NCBI GenBank assembly: GCA_029262835.1
Contig: JAJCYQ010000052.1
Location: forward strand, 1-64,000
Length of the DNA stretch: 64,000 nt
Source of the DNA: Bacteroidota bacterium
GTDB taxonomy: Bacteria > Bacteroidota > Rhodothermia > Rhodothermales > UBA10348
Reading direction: 5' to 3'
Made by a program: the position numbers and the translations under genes. Below are positions 28,338 through 36,879 of this stretch, piece after piece. The notes beneath the pieces were generated by a model. The model made no database searches. It was not told the DNA's origin and saw only the letters and a program-made list of their open reading frames with translations. Position 1 is the first letter of the stretch. Each line of letters begins with the position of its first letter.

Positions 28338-29999
28338 ATGATGGCTACGCTGCTTCTGATCCTCCAGTTCATGACCTTCACAGGCCAGTCTGGTATTCGC
28401 CTCCAGGCTGAGGCGGATCGTGCCGTGTACCTGCCGGGAGATACCATCCGGGTTGAACTGTCGGCCTATATTGCGGCGCCCTCGTCCTCCGATGCGCTCC
28501 GCACGGGACGAAAGCTCGATGATGTAACGACCTACAACGTTGCTGGACCCGTCAGCCGTTCAGGTAGCGGCCGATCCCAGTCACGGGATGGTCATTCCGT
28601 CATGGGCCAACTGGTCTACCGGTATGCCCGCACCCTGCTTTTCATCGCCGAAGCTCCCGGCGAAGTGACGCTGGGGCCCTGGAATCTGGAGACGGACGAC
28701 GGACCGGTTGTCGCCACGGCTCTTCCGCTCCGGATTGCTGAGCGACCAACCTTCGACGCGTCCATTACGCGTGCTGTCCTGCCGCTCACATCGGACGTAC
28801 TTCATTCCGGTGGTGGCATTGCCTACCGTCGGCGCGGGTTTGGAACAGTTGTCAATGGAATGGCACTGTTGACCTCCTGGCACCTGGTCCGCGGGGCGGA
28901 CCGCATTGAAGTCACGCTCCCCTCCGGGCGCACGCTGACGTTGCGCAAGGGGTGGTCGGCCCACGCCGAACGGGACGCAGCGCTGTTGTACATCGACCCT
29001 GCAGCCATCTCGGAAGAACAGATCACCCCTCTGTCCATGGCGGCGGACCATACGGTCGAGCCCGGCGACTGGGTATATGCCGTGACTGGCAGACGGATCA
29101 GTTCGGGGTGGCTTCACGTCGTACCGGACGAAACGGACGCTCGGCGCTGGCTGGCCACCAACAGGATCCGTCCTGGTGACAGTGGAAGTCCTCTGCTCTC
29201 GAGGGACGGTCATATTGTCGGCGTGGTAGCAGCAGGAATGGCGGGCGTACAGCACCCGGATGTACTGCGCGAAGACCTGATGCTCGCCTACGACCCCCGG
29301 CCCCTCTTCGAACCCGTCATGTCCGGCACTGTGCCCCGGTCCATCGCGGATCTGAACCATCCACAGGACCTTTATAATCGTGTCATGGATGTGGAAACGG
29401 CGCTCTCGACAAGCTCACGCAGCCGCGGGCCAGCCGGATCGCTCCTCCTTGAAGAGTTGCTCCTCCTGCTGGAGGAAGCAGAATCGGCGCCCATTCCGGA
29501 TCCAGAGCTGCTTCACCGACTCGGCCTGCTGGCACAGCACGCGGGCGATGTCGGTCTTGCCCGACAGGCCTATCGCGCTGCGCTTACCGCCGACCCGATG
29601 CACTATGGAGCCAATTACCTGACTGGCCTTCTCTATGTGAGCGAGCAGGACTGGGTTATGGCCGATGCCCATTTTTCGCGCGTCGCCTCGGGCGGCCCAT
29701 TCCGTCACCTGGCAACATACGGCATGGCCCGTGCCGCGATGGGTCTGCATCAGTTCAATCGGGCCGAAGCCCTGTTGAACAAGGTGCTCGCCAGTGATCC
29801 CGGCTTCGCGCCTGCATGGTTCGATCTTGGCCAGGTCCAGTTGGCCAAAGGAAACCCCACCGGTGCCAAGCAGATTACCAGTGCGCTTTACAGACTGGAC
29901 TCCTATTGGGCCAGGCGCCTGACGCGCTCCATAGCCTATCCGGAACTCGGACCCAGTGCCCTCTCTGAACTTCCCCGCCTGTCCCTGGAGGATCTTTAG
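28338..29999 (+). CDS. BatD-like / trypsin-like protease / TPR fusion protein
   Basis: This is an exported protein (553 aa) with an unusual order of domains. After a weak signal sequence, residues 20-136 resemble a BatD-type beta domain (DRAVYLPGDTIRVELSAY, then a LLFIAEAPGEVTLGP strand). Residues about 155-330 form a chymotrypsin/HtrA-fold protease with an apparently complete triad: H182 (TSWHLVRG), D213 (ERDAALLYID) and S282 (RPGDSGSPLL). Residues about 390-520 are TPR-like (GDVGLARQAYRAALTADP, FNRAEALLNKVLASDPGF). There is no PDZ domain. Substrate and role are unknown. A 97-base gap precedes the gene, and no terminator or clear promoter was recognised there. Confidence 0.75.
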   Translation: MMATLLLILQFMTFTGQSGIRLQAEADRAVYLPGDTIRVELSAYIAAPSSSDALRTGRKLDDVTTYNVAGPVSRSGSGRSQSRDGHSVMGQLVYRYARTLLFIAEAPGEVTLGPWNLETDDGPVVATALPLRIAERPTFDASITRAVLPLTSDVLHSGGGIAYRRRGFGTVVNGMALLTSWHLVRGADRIEVTLPSGRTLTLRKGWSAHAERDAALLYIDPAAISEEQITPLSMAADHTVEPGDWVYAVTGRRISSGWLHVVPDETDARRWLATNRIRPGDSGSPLLSRDGHIVGVVAAGMAGVQHPDVLREDLMLAYDPRPLFEPVMSGTVPRSIADLNHPQDLYNRVMDVETALSTSSRSRGPAGSLLLEELLLLLEEAESAPIPDPELLHRLGLLAQHAGDVGLARQAYRAALTADPMHYGANYLTGLLYVSEQDWVMADAHFSRVASGGPFRHLATYGMARAAMGLHQFNRAEALLNKVLASDPGFAPAWFDLGQVQLAKGNPTGAKQITSALYRLDSYWARRLTRSIAYPELGPSALSELPRLSLEDL

Positions 30000-30078
30000 A
30001 AGAGTCCACCGTCGTTGCATTTGTGTCATGGACGGTTGCATATTCTGTCAACCCATCCGCGGATAGGCCGCATATACC

Positions 30079-30426
30079 ATGAGCCACGACTACGAGGAGA
30101 ACAGGCAAGAGGATTACAAGGGTAGCCGCCGTGATCGGGATGAGGTGTTCTCCCGTCGCGTCCCGGCAGGTAAACGGACCTACTTTTTTGATGTAAAGAC
30201 AACCCGCTCGGGAGAGGACTACTTTCTTACGATCACCGAAAGCAAGCGGGTCAGTGAAACCCGTTGGGAGAAGCACAAGATTTTCCTGTACAAAGAGGAT
30301 TTTGGCAAATTCGTAAGCGCCCTGCTTGACACGGTTGAACACGTCCAGAACGAATACCTGCCTGATTTTGAATTCCGGGATCTACCGGACCTGGCCGCCA
30401 TACCGCGTCGGGAGGTGGAGGACTAA
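30079..30426 (+). CDS. DUF3276 (PUR-alpha-like) nucleic-acid-binding protein
   Basis: This is a small basic/acidic protein (115 aa) of the DUF3276 family. The single PUR-type repeat reads VFSRRVPAGKRTYFFDVK, then EDYFLTITESKR and WEKHKIFLYKEDFGKF. Structural relatives (BpuR of Borrelia) bind RNA and single-stranded DNA; its exact role in this phylum is not established. The first 22 residues are charged and probably disordered. Its TAA stop is formed where the repeat element at 30425 begins. Confidence 0.9.
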   Translation: MSHDYEENRQEDYKGSRRDRDEVFSRRVPAGKRTYFFDVKTTRSGEDYFLTITESKRVSETRWEKHKIFLYKEDFGKFVSALLDTVEHVQNEYLPDFEFRDLPDLAAIPRREVED

Positions 30427-30560
30427 AAGCGTGTTGAAAAACCATCGCACACCCTTATGCGGCGGCGAAACGCCATCTGCTGCGTTGTCCCTCCTTCTTG
30501 CGCCGATACCGGCGCAATTTGCGCTGCTATTCGGCGGCGGGGCGCCTTGCATCCAGGGCC
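30425..30560 (+). repeat. intergenic repeat family B, right-truncated copy
   Basis: From 30425 to about 30553 the sequence closely follows the complete copy at 33972. It shares AAAAGCGTGTTGAA, then the block CACACCCTTATGCGGCGGCG, CGCCATCTGCT, GTTGTCCCTCCTTC and GCTGCTATTCGGCG. It carries about 20 extra bases forming an 8-bp hairpin (TTGCGCCG with CGGCGCAA) and loses similarity before the right terminal repeat. The left TA is the TA of the upstream gene's TAA stop. No coding role is visible; the remainder of the gap to hisC (30561-30644) shows no other feature. Confidence 0.7.
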
Positions 30561-30644
30561 TGCAAACAGGCTCAGACGATGAAACCAGGGAACCTCTCCC
30601 GGTGTTGAGCCCCCCTCCGCTACAGCCATCCTTTTCGATCCCAC

Positions 30645-31727
30645 GTGAAGACTCCAGAAACTCGCCTTCTCGGCCGTATTCGTGAACAGGTGCGTGCCGA
30701 AAAGCCGTATCTCGTTCCCGGTGCGCGCCGTGTGCGGCACAAACTGAACCAGAACGAGAGCCCCTACGATCTACCGCCTGCTCTCAAGGAAGAGCTTCTT
30801 CAGGCGTTCCTGGACGTCCCGTTCAACCGGTACCCGGACGAGCAACCCGCCGACCTCGTGCGCACCATTGCCAGGCACACCGGGTATCCTGCAGAAGGCA
30901 TTCTGGTCGGCAATGGATCGAACGAGCTGACCCACACGCTGGGCCTTTGTTTTATCAGGCAGGATGCGCCGGTTGTCGTGCCCCGACCCATGTTCGCACT
31001 CTTCGAAAGTGTCATCCGGCTCTTCGGTGGTCGCGCTGTCCCGGTCGCCCCGCTGCCATCCCTGGCATTCGATACCGACGGCCTGCTCTCTGCCATCCGC
31101 GCCGAACAGCCCGATCTGACTATTGTTGCCAGTCCCAACAACCCGACCGGCCTCGCCATGTCGTTCGACGACATCCGGCGCCTGGCCGATGCCGCGGACG
31201 GCTTTCTGGTGGTCGATGAGGCCTATCACGAATTCAACCCCGAGCCATCGGCCACGCGACTGCTCGAGACGCACCCGAACGTGATCATCCTGCGCACGCT
31301 GTCCAAGGCGTTCGGTCTGGCTGGCCTGCGTATCGGATACCTGATGGCCCATCCCGACGTCGTGACTGAAATGCTGAAGGCCCGCCTGCCGTTCATGATC
31401 GACCGCCTGACCGACCTGACGGGACAGACCCTGCTCGGCCACACCGATCTCATTGACGAACGTGTGGCGGCCATGTCCGCATCCATCCGGGAATTGTCCC
31501 AGGCGCTGGAAAGGATGGACGGCGTCGACGTGCTCCCGACCCATACGAATTTCGTACTTTTCCGAACGGACCAGGACGCGGGGTCGCTGCTTGAAAAACT
31601 GGCTGGCGACGATGTGCTGGTCCGCAACATGGGAGGGTATCCGGAACTTCAGGGGTATCTCCGTGTCAATGCGGGCACGCCGTCTGAGAACTCAGCATTT
31701 CTGGCTGCGTTGACCCGACATCTTTAA
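30645..31727 (+). CDS. hisC: histidinol-phosphate aminotransferase
   Basis: This is a PLP-dependent fold-type I aminotransferase (360 aa) acting in histidine synthesis. HisC hallmarks are HKLNQNESPYDLP near residues 32-44, RYPDEQPADL, VGNGSNEL and SPNNPTGL. The PLP lysine is K221 in LSKAFGLAGLRIGY. The GTG start at 30645 is accepted because the following residues (RLLGRIREQVRAEKPYLVPG) belong to the family N-terminus and no ATG is available. No other his genes are nearby, so a broader aromatic-aminotransferase activity is also possible. Confidence 0.92.
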   Translation: MKTPETRLLGRIREQVRAEKPYLVPGARRVRHKLNQNESPYDLPPALKEELLQAFLDVPFNRYPDEQPADLVRTIARHTGYPAEGILVGNGSNELTHTLGLCFIRQDAPVVVPRPMFALFESVIRLFGGRAVPVAPLPSLAFDTDGLLSAIRAEQPDLTIVASPNNPTGLAMSFDDIRRLADAADGFLVVDEAYHEFNPEPSATRLLETHPNVIILRTLSKAFGLAGLRIGYLMAHPDVVTEMLKARLPFMIDRLTDLTGQTLLGHTDLIDERVAAMSASIRELSQALERMDGVDVLPTHTNFVLFRTDQDAGSLLEKLAGDDVLVRNMGGYPELQGYLRVNAGTPSENSAFLAALTRHL

Positions 31728-31751
31728 AAGCGGTTTCCCACCACGCCCTGT

Positions 31752-32354
31752 ATGGAATTTATCCAGGTCGACATCATTGGACTCTCGACAAGCCCTTCGA
31801 GTGGCGGCGCCTATGCGCTTGTACTCGGTGAAGTCGGGGGGAACAGACGTCTGCCCATCATCATCGGTGCCTTTGAGGCCCAGGCCATCGCGCTCGAACT
31901 GGAGAAAATACAGCCTCCACGTCCCATGACGCACGATCTGCTGCGGGACCTGTTCGAAAACGTCGGTGCCGACGTGGAAGATGTGGTCATTGACGAACTC
32001 CGCGAAGGCACCTTTTTCGCAAAAATCCGCTACGTCCTGGCCGGCGCCCGCAGCCAGCTCGACGCGCGACCCTCCGATGCCGTGGCCCTCGCCGTGCGCA
32101 TGGAAGCTCCTATCTTCGTATCGGCCCCCGTGCTCGACGAGGCCGGGATTCCAACCGATGACAGCAGCGCGGATGCGCCCGTGGAGGACGCAGCCCACCC
32201 TGCGGCCGACACCCCGGAAGCGCCTGCAGCAGAGCCGCAATCCGACCTGGAACGTCTCGAGGCAGAACTCGACACCGCCATCAAGGAAGAAGACTATGAA
32301 AGGGCGGCCCGCCTCCGGGACGATATCTCACGACTGAAAGGCGAAAGCAATTGA
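31752..32354 (+). CDS. bifunctional nuclease family protein (DUF151) with UVR motif
   Basis: This 200-aa protein has an N-terminal DUF151 domain (about residues 1-125: MEFIQVDIIGLS, RRLPIIIGAFEAQAIALEL, LDARPSDAVALAVR). An Ala/Pro-rich linker follows, then a C-terminal UVR motif (LDTAIKEEDYERAARLRDDI) like those in UvrB and UvrC. Family members have been described as nucleases with DNase and RNase activity; the physiological role is unclear. The stop overlaps the bshC TTG start, so bshC is probably translated by coupling. Confidence 0.9.
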   Translation: MEFIQVDIIGLSTSPSSGGAYALVLGEVGGNRRLPIIIGAFEAQAIALELEKIQPPRPMTHDLLRDLFENVGADVEDVVIDELREGTFFAKIRYVLAGARSQLDARPSDAVALAVRMEAPIFVSAPVLDEAGIPTDDSSADAPVEDAAHPAADTPEAPAAEPQSDLERLEAELDTAIKEEDYERAARLRDDISRLKGESN

Positions 32355-33961
32355 GACGCGTACCCTATTCCTCGTTCGACTCGTTCTCGTCCCTCTTCCA
32401 AGACTTTATTTCCGGTCCCGAAGCCCTCGCCGACTACTTCGGCGGTGACTTCCGGGACGCTGCGTTCCGGAAAGCACGGGTCGATGCGGTCGTGTCCGCG
32501 CCCCGCGATCGTGCAGCACTCGCCGCTGTCCTGCGACGCCAGGCCGGAAACTGGGGCCTCGAATCGGGCAGTGAATCCTTGATTGCCAAGCTCGAGCAGC
32601 CGGATGCTACGGCCGTCGTGACCGGGCAGCAACTCGGTCTGTTCGGGGGTCCCCTCTATACGCTATTCAAGACCCTGTCTGCCATTCAGATAGCAGCGCA
32701 GATGGAGGCAGAATCCGGCCAGCCATGCGTTCCTGTGTTCTGGCTCGAGGGAGAAGATCACGATTTTGAGGAAATTGCCTGGGCAGGGCTTCTTGATGGC
32801 GACGATCCTGTACGCGTAGCCTATAGTCCTGCAGAGGCGGACGTGGGCTCGGCTACCGGTCGTATGCTATTGGATGCATCGATCACGCACGCGCTCGACC
32901 GTGTGGACGACATACTTCAGCCAACAGACTTCAAACCGGCACTCATGGCGGCGCTCCGCCGTGCCTGGGTGCCTGGACGTCCTCTACTGCATGCCTTTGT
33001 GGCGTTCATGGACCAGATCGTGGGAGCGGGACGCGTCGTCTTCATTTCACCCGACGATGCCGAACTCAAAGCGCTCGGCTCGCATGTTTTCGAACACGAA
33101 ATCAATGACTGGGCGGGCAGCCTCGCCCGTCTCGAGGATACGAGCAGCGCGCTCGCCGAGCACTGGCATGCCCAGGTGACCCCATCGGCCACAAACCTGT
33201 TTCTGCACACCGAGTCAGGTCGAGTGAGCGTGAAAATCCAGGATGGTACACTTGTCCTTTCAGATGGTCGCCCTGTAACCGAGGCCGAGCTCACGGACCG
33301 TCTCGCCTCGGATCCCGGGTCTTTCAGCCCGAACGTCGTGCTTCGGCCCCTGCTGCAGGACGCCGTACTGCCCACAGTGGCCTATGTCGCTGGTCCCGGG
33401 GAGGTCGCGTATTTCGCCCAATTGCGCCGACTCTACGAATGGGCGCACATTCCCATGCCCATCATCTGGCCGCGCGCGGGTGTCACGCTGCTGGAGGGTC
33501 GTATCGACAAGATCCTGCAGCGCTATGCACTCGATATTCCCGACTTTGAGGACCAATTGGAGCGGCTGTTCCGCCGAGTGGTCGTTGCCAACATGGATGT
33601 AGATCTGGATGACGCCTTCAGTGAAGCAGGCAAGCATATCCATGAAGCCGTCAACGCCATCAAGCCTGTCATCACAGGTGTAGACAAGTCACTTGTGGGT
33701 GCGTCCGAAGCCACGCGAGCGTCTTTCATGAAAGAATGGAACAAGCTCAAACAGCGCGTCGTGAAGGCGGAGCGGAGTCAGCAGGACGTGGTCTGCGGAC
33801 ACCTCCGTCGTGCCCAGGCCAACCTCGTTCCCGGCGGCGCGCTCCAGGAACGCTTCATTTCGCCCATATATTTTCTGAACAAGTACGGCATGGACCTCTC
33901 CAGCCGCCTGCTCGAAACCCTCTCGACAGAAACGGACGCACACCAGGTCGTACCGCTCTGA
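32351..33961 (+). CDS. bshC: bacillithiol synthase BshC (cysteine-adding enzyme)
   Basis: BshC adds cysteine to glucosaminyl-malate in the last step of bacillithiol synthesis. The 536-aa protein carries the signature VVTGQQLGLFGGPLYTLFK, then VFWLEGEDHDFEEI, and a C-terminal helical coiled-coil region (MKEWNKLKQRVVKAER). The start is a TTG overlapping the upstream TGA (TTGA); no ATG gives the family N-terminus. bshB1 lies 2.9 kb downstream beyond leuS; bshA is not in the window. Confidence 0.95.
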   Translation: MRRVPYSSFDSFSSLFQDFISGPEALADYFGGDFRDAAFRKARVDAVVSAPRDRAALAAVLRRQAGNWGLESGSESLIAKLEQPDATAVVTGQQLGLFGGPLYTLFKTLSAIQIAAQMEAESGQPCVPVFWLEGEDHDFEEIAWAGLLDGDDPVRVAYSPAEADVGSATGRMLLDASITHALDRVDDILQPTDFKPALMAALRRAWVPGRPLLHAFVAFMDQIVGAGRVVFISPDDAELKALGSHVFEHEINDWAGSLARLEDTSSALAEHWHAQVTPSATNLFLHTESGRVSVKIQDGTLVLSDGRPVTEAELTDRLASDPGSFSPNVVLRPLLQDAVLPTVAYVAGPGEVAYFAQLRRLYEWAHIPMPIIWPRAGVTLLEGRIDKILQRYALDIPDFEDQLERLFRRVVVANMDVDLDDAFSEAGKHIHEAVNAIKPVITGVDKSLVGASEATRASFMKEWNKLKQRVVKAERSQQDVVCGHLRRAQANLVPGGALQERFISPIYFLNKYGMDLSSRLLETLSTETDAHQVVPL

Positions 33962-33971
33962 TCCGTATTAT

Positions 33972-34134
33972 AAAAGCGTGTTGAATAACCATCACACACC
34001 CTTATGCGGCGGCGAAACGCCATCTGCTACGTTGTCCCTCCTTCGAATAACGCTGCTATTCGGCGTCGGGACGTCTTGCATCTGGCATTCCGGCGCTCGC
34101 TTCTTGTTGCACGCTGGTTCTTCAACACGCTTTT
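33972..34134. mobile_element. intergenic repeat family B, complete copy with terminal inverted repeats
   Basis: The 163-bp element is bounded by 20-bp inverted repeats that differ at one position: the left end starts AAAAGCGTGTTGAA and the right end finishes TTCAACACGCTTTT. TA dinucleotides abut both ends, compatible with insertion at TA. The interior contains an imperfect stem (CGAATA with TATTCG). It matches the truncated copy at 30425. Immediately to the right a further GCGTGTTGATT (about 34139-34149) looks like a stray terminal fragment. No gene is inside. It fills most of the bshC-leuS gap. Confidence 0.75.
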
Positions 34135-34170
34135 AACGCGTGTTGATTCAGACTCCCTTTTTTCCATCGC

Positions 34171-36879
34171 ATGGCCGACTACCCGTACCAGGATATCGAA
34201 TTGAAGTGGCAGAGACGGTGGGAGCGCGATAAGACGTTTCGCACACCTGCCCGTCCCGACACATCCCGCCCCAAGTTCTACGTGCTGGACATGTTTCCCT
34301 ATCCGAGTGGCGTGGGGCTCCACGTGGGCCATCCGCTCGGCTACATTGCTACGGACATTGTTGCACGCTACAAGCGCATGACAGGTCACAATGTGTTGCA
34401 TCCCATGGGATTCGATGCGTTCGGTCTGCCTGCCGAGCAATTCGCGGTAGAACACGGCGTGCACCCGCGCGAGACGACCGAGAAGAACATTGCCAACATG
34501 GTGCGGCAACTCAAGGCGCTCGGCCTGAGCTACGACTGGGACCGGGCCATTGCCACGACCGACGAGGACTATTACCGCTGGACACAGTGGATCTTCCTTC
34601 AGCTTTATAACAGCTGGTACGACGCCGAGGCTGGACGGGCTCGCCCTGTTGAAGAGCTCTCGGCCCGTCTGGCGGCCGAGGACGCGTCGTGGGACGCCAA
34701 AACTGACGCGGAAAAAGAAGCGGTACTCGGCGAGTATCGGCTGGCGTATCTGGCCGAGGTTCCGGTCAACTGGTGCCCTCAGCTTGGAACCGTGCTGGCA
34801 AACGAAGAGGTCACGAACGACGGCCGCAGTGAGCGCGGCAACTACCCGGTGTTCAAGCGACCACTCAAGCAATGGATGCTGCGGATCACGGCCTATTGTG
34901 ACCGGCTTGTGGAGGACCTGGACCTCGTTGATTGGCCCGAACCCGTCAAGATCATGCAGCGCAACTGGGTTGGGCGCAGTGAAGGGGCACACGTCGATTT
35001 TCGTATCGATGGACACGAACGTTCACTCCGGGTCTTCACGACGCGGCCCGACACGCTGTTTGGTGCCACCTACATGGTGCTGGCTCCCGAGCATCCGTTC
35101 GTCGACGCCATAACGACCCCGCAGCAGCGCGAGGCCGTCGCGGCCTATCGCCGCGAAGCCGCCGAGCGTACGGACGTGGATCGCATGGCAGACACAAAAA
35201 GCAAAACCGGCGTGTTCACCGGCGCTTATGCCATCAACCCGGCAGGTGATGTACGCATTCCCATATGGGTAGCCGATTATGTGCTCATGGGGTACGGCAC
35301 CGGCGCCATCATGGCTGTACCTGCCCAGGATGAGCGGGACTGGGCGTTTGCCAAAACGTTTGACCTCCCAATCGTCCGAACGGTCCAGCCCCCGGACGAT
35401 CACGATCCCGATACTCCGTACACAGGCGATGGACCCGCTGTAAACTCTGATTTCCTGGACGGACTGCACGTCGCCGAAGCCAAGGTGCGCATGATATCCT
35501 GGCTGGAGGAGCATGGACATGGAGAAGGAACGGTGACCTACAAACTGCGGGATTGGCTCTTCAGCCGGCAACGCTACTGGGGTGAGCCCTTTCCCATCCT
35601 TCATGGACCGAATGGTGAAATTCGGGCCGTTGATGAGGAGGAGCTCCCCGTCAAGCTTCCCCCGATGGAGAATTTCCGGCCCGAGGCCACCGACGACCCG
35701 GACGCGGCTCCGCGCACGCCACTGAGCCGCGCTCCGGCGGCCTGGCGTGAGGTGGAGATGGACGGCGAAACGTGGGAGCGCGAGCTGAACACCATGCCCC
35801 AGTGGGCGGGTTCCTGTTGGTACTATCTCCGTTTCCTGGACAACAGGAACGACGACGCATTCGTATCGGCGGAACTGGAACGCTACTGGATGCGAGATCA
35901 CGGCGTCGACCTGTATGTAGGAGGCGTTGAGCACGCGGTGCTGCACCTGCTTTACGCCCGATTCTGGCACAAGGTGCTTTTCGATCTGGGCCACGTCTCA
36001 ACGTCCGAACCGTTCGGTCGACTCTTCAACCAGGGCTACATCCAGGCCTGGGCCTACCGGGATGCGCGGGGCGTGGCGGTCGACGTGAATGACGTTGTGG
36101 ACCAGGACGGCCGACCGGCGGCAGACGTCCAGGATCAGCCAGGCAGGAAGTACTTCGCGCACGGCGAAGCCGTCACGCAGGAGTACGGCAAAATGGGCAA
36201 AAGCCTGAAGAATGCCGTCAGTCCAGACGAGATCTGCGAACTGTATGGTGCCGACACGCTTCGCCTGTACGAAATGTACCTGGGGCCGCTGGAGGCCTCA
36301 AAGCCATGGAATACGCGGGATATTGTCGGCGTCAACCGCTTCCTGAGGCGCGTCTGGAGAAACCTGGTCGATGCCGACTCTGGAGCATTGCTCGTCACGG
36401 ACAAGGACGCACCCCGGGACCTGCTTCGCGCCCTCCATAAGACGATAGACCGCGTTACGGCGGACATGGACCGCATGAGCTTCAACACGGCCATCGCCGC
36501 GCTCATCGAGTTCACATCCGAGCTTGTACCGCTGGCGGAAATTCCACGAGCCGTTGCCGAGCCCTTCGTCCTGTTGCTCTCGCCGCTCGCACCCCACATG
36601 GCCGAAGAGCTCTGGGAGCGTATGGGACATGCGTCCTCGCTTGCCTCCGAGCCCTGGCCCACGGCCGACCCTGCGCTGCTCCAGGATGACCAGATAGAGC
36701 TCGTCGTACAGGTCAACGGCAAAGTCCGAGGTAGTATCAGCGTTGCGACCGATGCCACCAAGGAGGATATCCTCTCCCTCGCCAAAGAGGACGAGAACGT
36801 ACAACGCCATATCGGTGGGCTCACGCTCCGACGCGAGATCCTCGTTCCCGGCCGCCTCGTCAATCTGGTTGTATCATGA
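34171..36879 (+). CDS. leuS: leucyl-tRNA synthetase
   Basis: This class I synthetase (902 aa) charges tRNA-Leu. The HIGH-type motif is HVGH in VGLHVGHPLGYIATD near residue 50, a connective/editing domain lies in the middle (VFTTRPDTLFGATYMVL, GYGTGAIMAVPAQDERD), and the KMSKS loop appears as KMGKS in EYGKMGKSLKNAVSPDE. The C-terminus has VNGKVRGSISV. Length is normal. The ATG follows a T-rich stretch after the repeat element, so its promoter may lie in or beside the element. bshB1 overlaps its stop by four bases. Confidence 0.98.
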   Translation: MADYPYQDIELKWQRRWERDKTFRTPARPDTSRPKFYVLDMFPYPSGVGLHVGHPLGYIATDIVARYKRMTGHNVLHPMGFDAFGLPAEQFAVEHGVHPRETTEKNIANMVRQLKALGLSYDWDRAIATTDEDYYRWTQWIFLQLYNSWYDAEAGRARPVEELSARLAAEDASWDAKTDAEKEAVLGEYRLAYLAEVPVNWCPQLGTVLANEEVTNDGRSERGNYPVFKRPLKQWMLRITAYCDRLVEDLDLVDWPEPVKIMQRNWVGRSEGAHVDFRIDGHERSLRVFTTRPDTLFGATYMVLAPEHPFVDAITTPQQREAVAAYRREAAERTDVDRMADTKSKTGVFTGAYAINPAGDVRIPIWVADYVLMGYGTGAIMAVPAQDERDWAFAKTFDLPIVRTVQPPDDHDPDTPYTGDGPAVNSDFLDGLHVAEAKVRMISWLEEHGHGEGTVTYKLRDWLFSRQRYWGEPFPILHGPNGEIRAVDEEELPVKLPPMENFRPEATDDPDAAPRTPLSRAPAAWREVEMDGETWERELNTMPQWAGSCWYYLRFLDNRNDDAFVSAELERYWMRDHGVDLYVGGVEHAVLHLLYARFWHKVLFDLGHVSTSEPFGRLFNQGYIQAWAYRDARGVAVDVNDVVDQDGRPAADVQDQPGRKYFAHGEAVTQEYGKMGKSLKNAVSPDEICELYGADTLRLYEMYLGPLEASKPWNTRDIVGVNRFLRRVWRNLVDADSGALLVTDKDAPRDLLRALHKTIDRVTADMDRMSFNTAIAALIEFTSELVPLAEIPRAVAEPFVLLLSPLAPHMAEELWERMGHASSLASEPWPTADPALLQDDQIELVVQVNGKVRGSISVATDATKEDILSLAKEDENVQRHIGGLTLRREILVPGRLVNLVVS

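Noticed and set aside
31725-31740. TAAAAGCG after the hisC stop, resembling the start of the family B repeat
   Set aside because: Only eight bases match and the core does not follow; probably chance.
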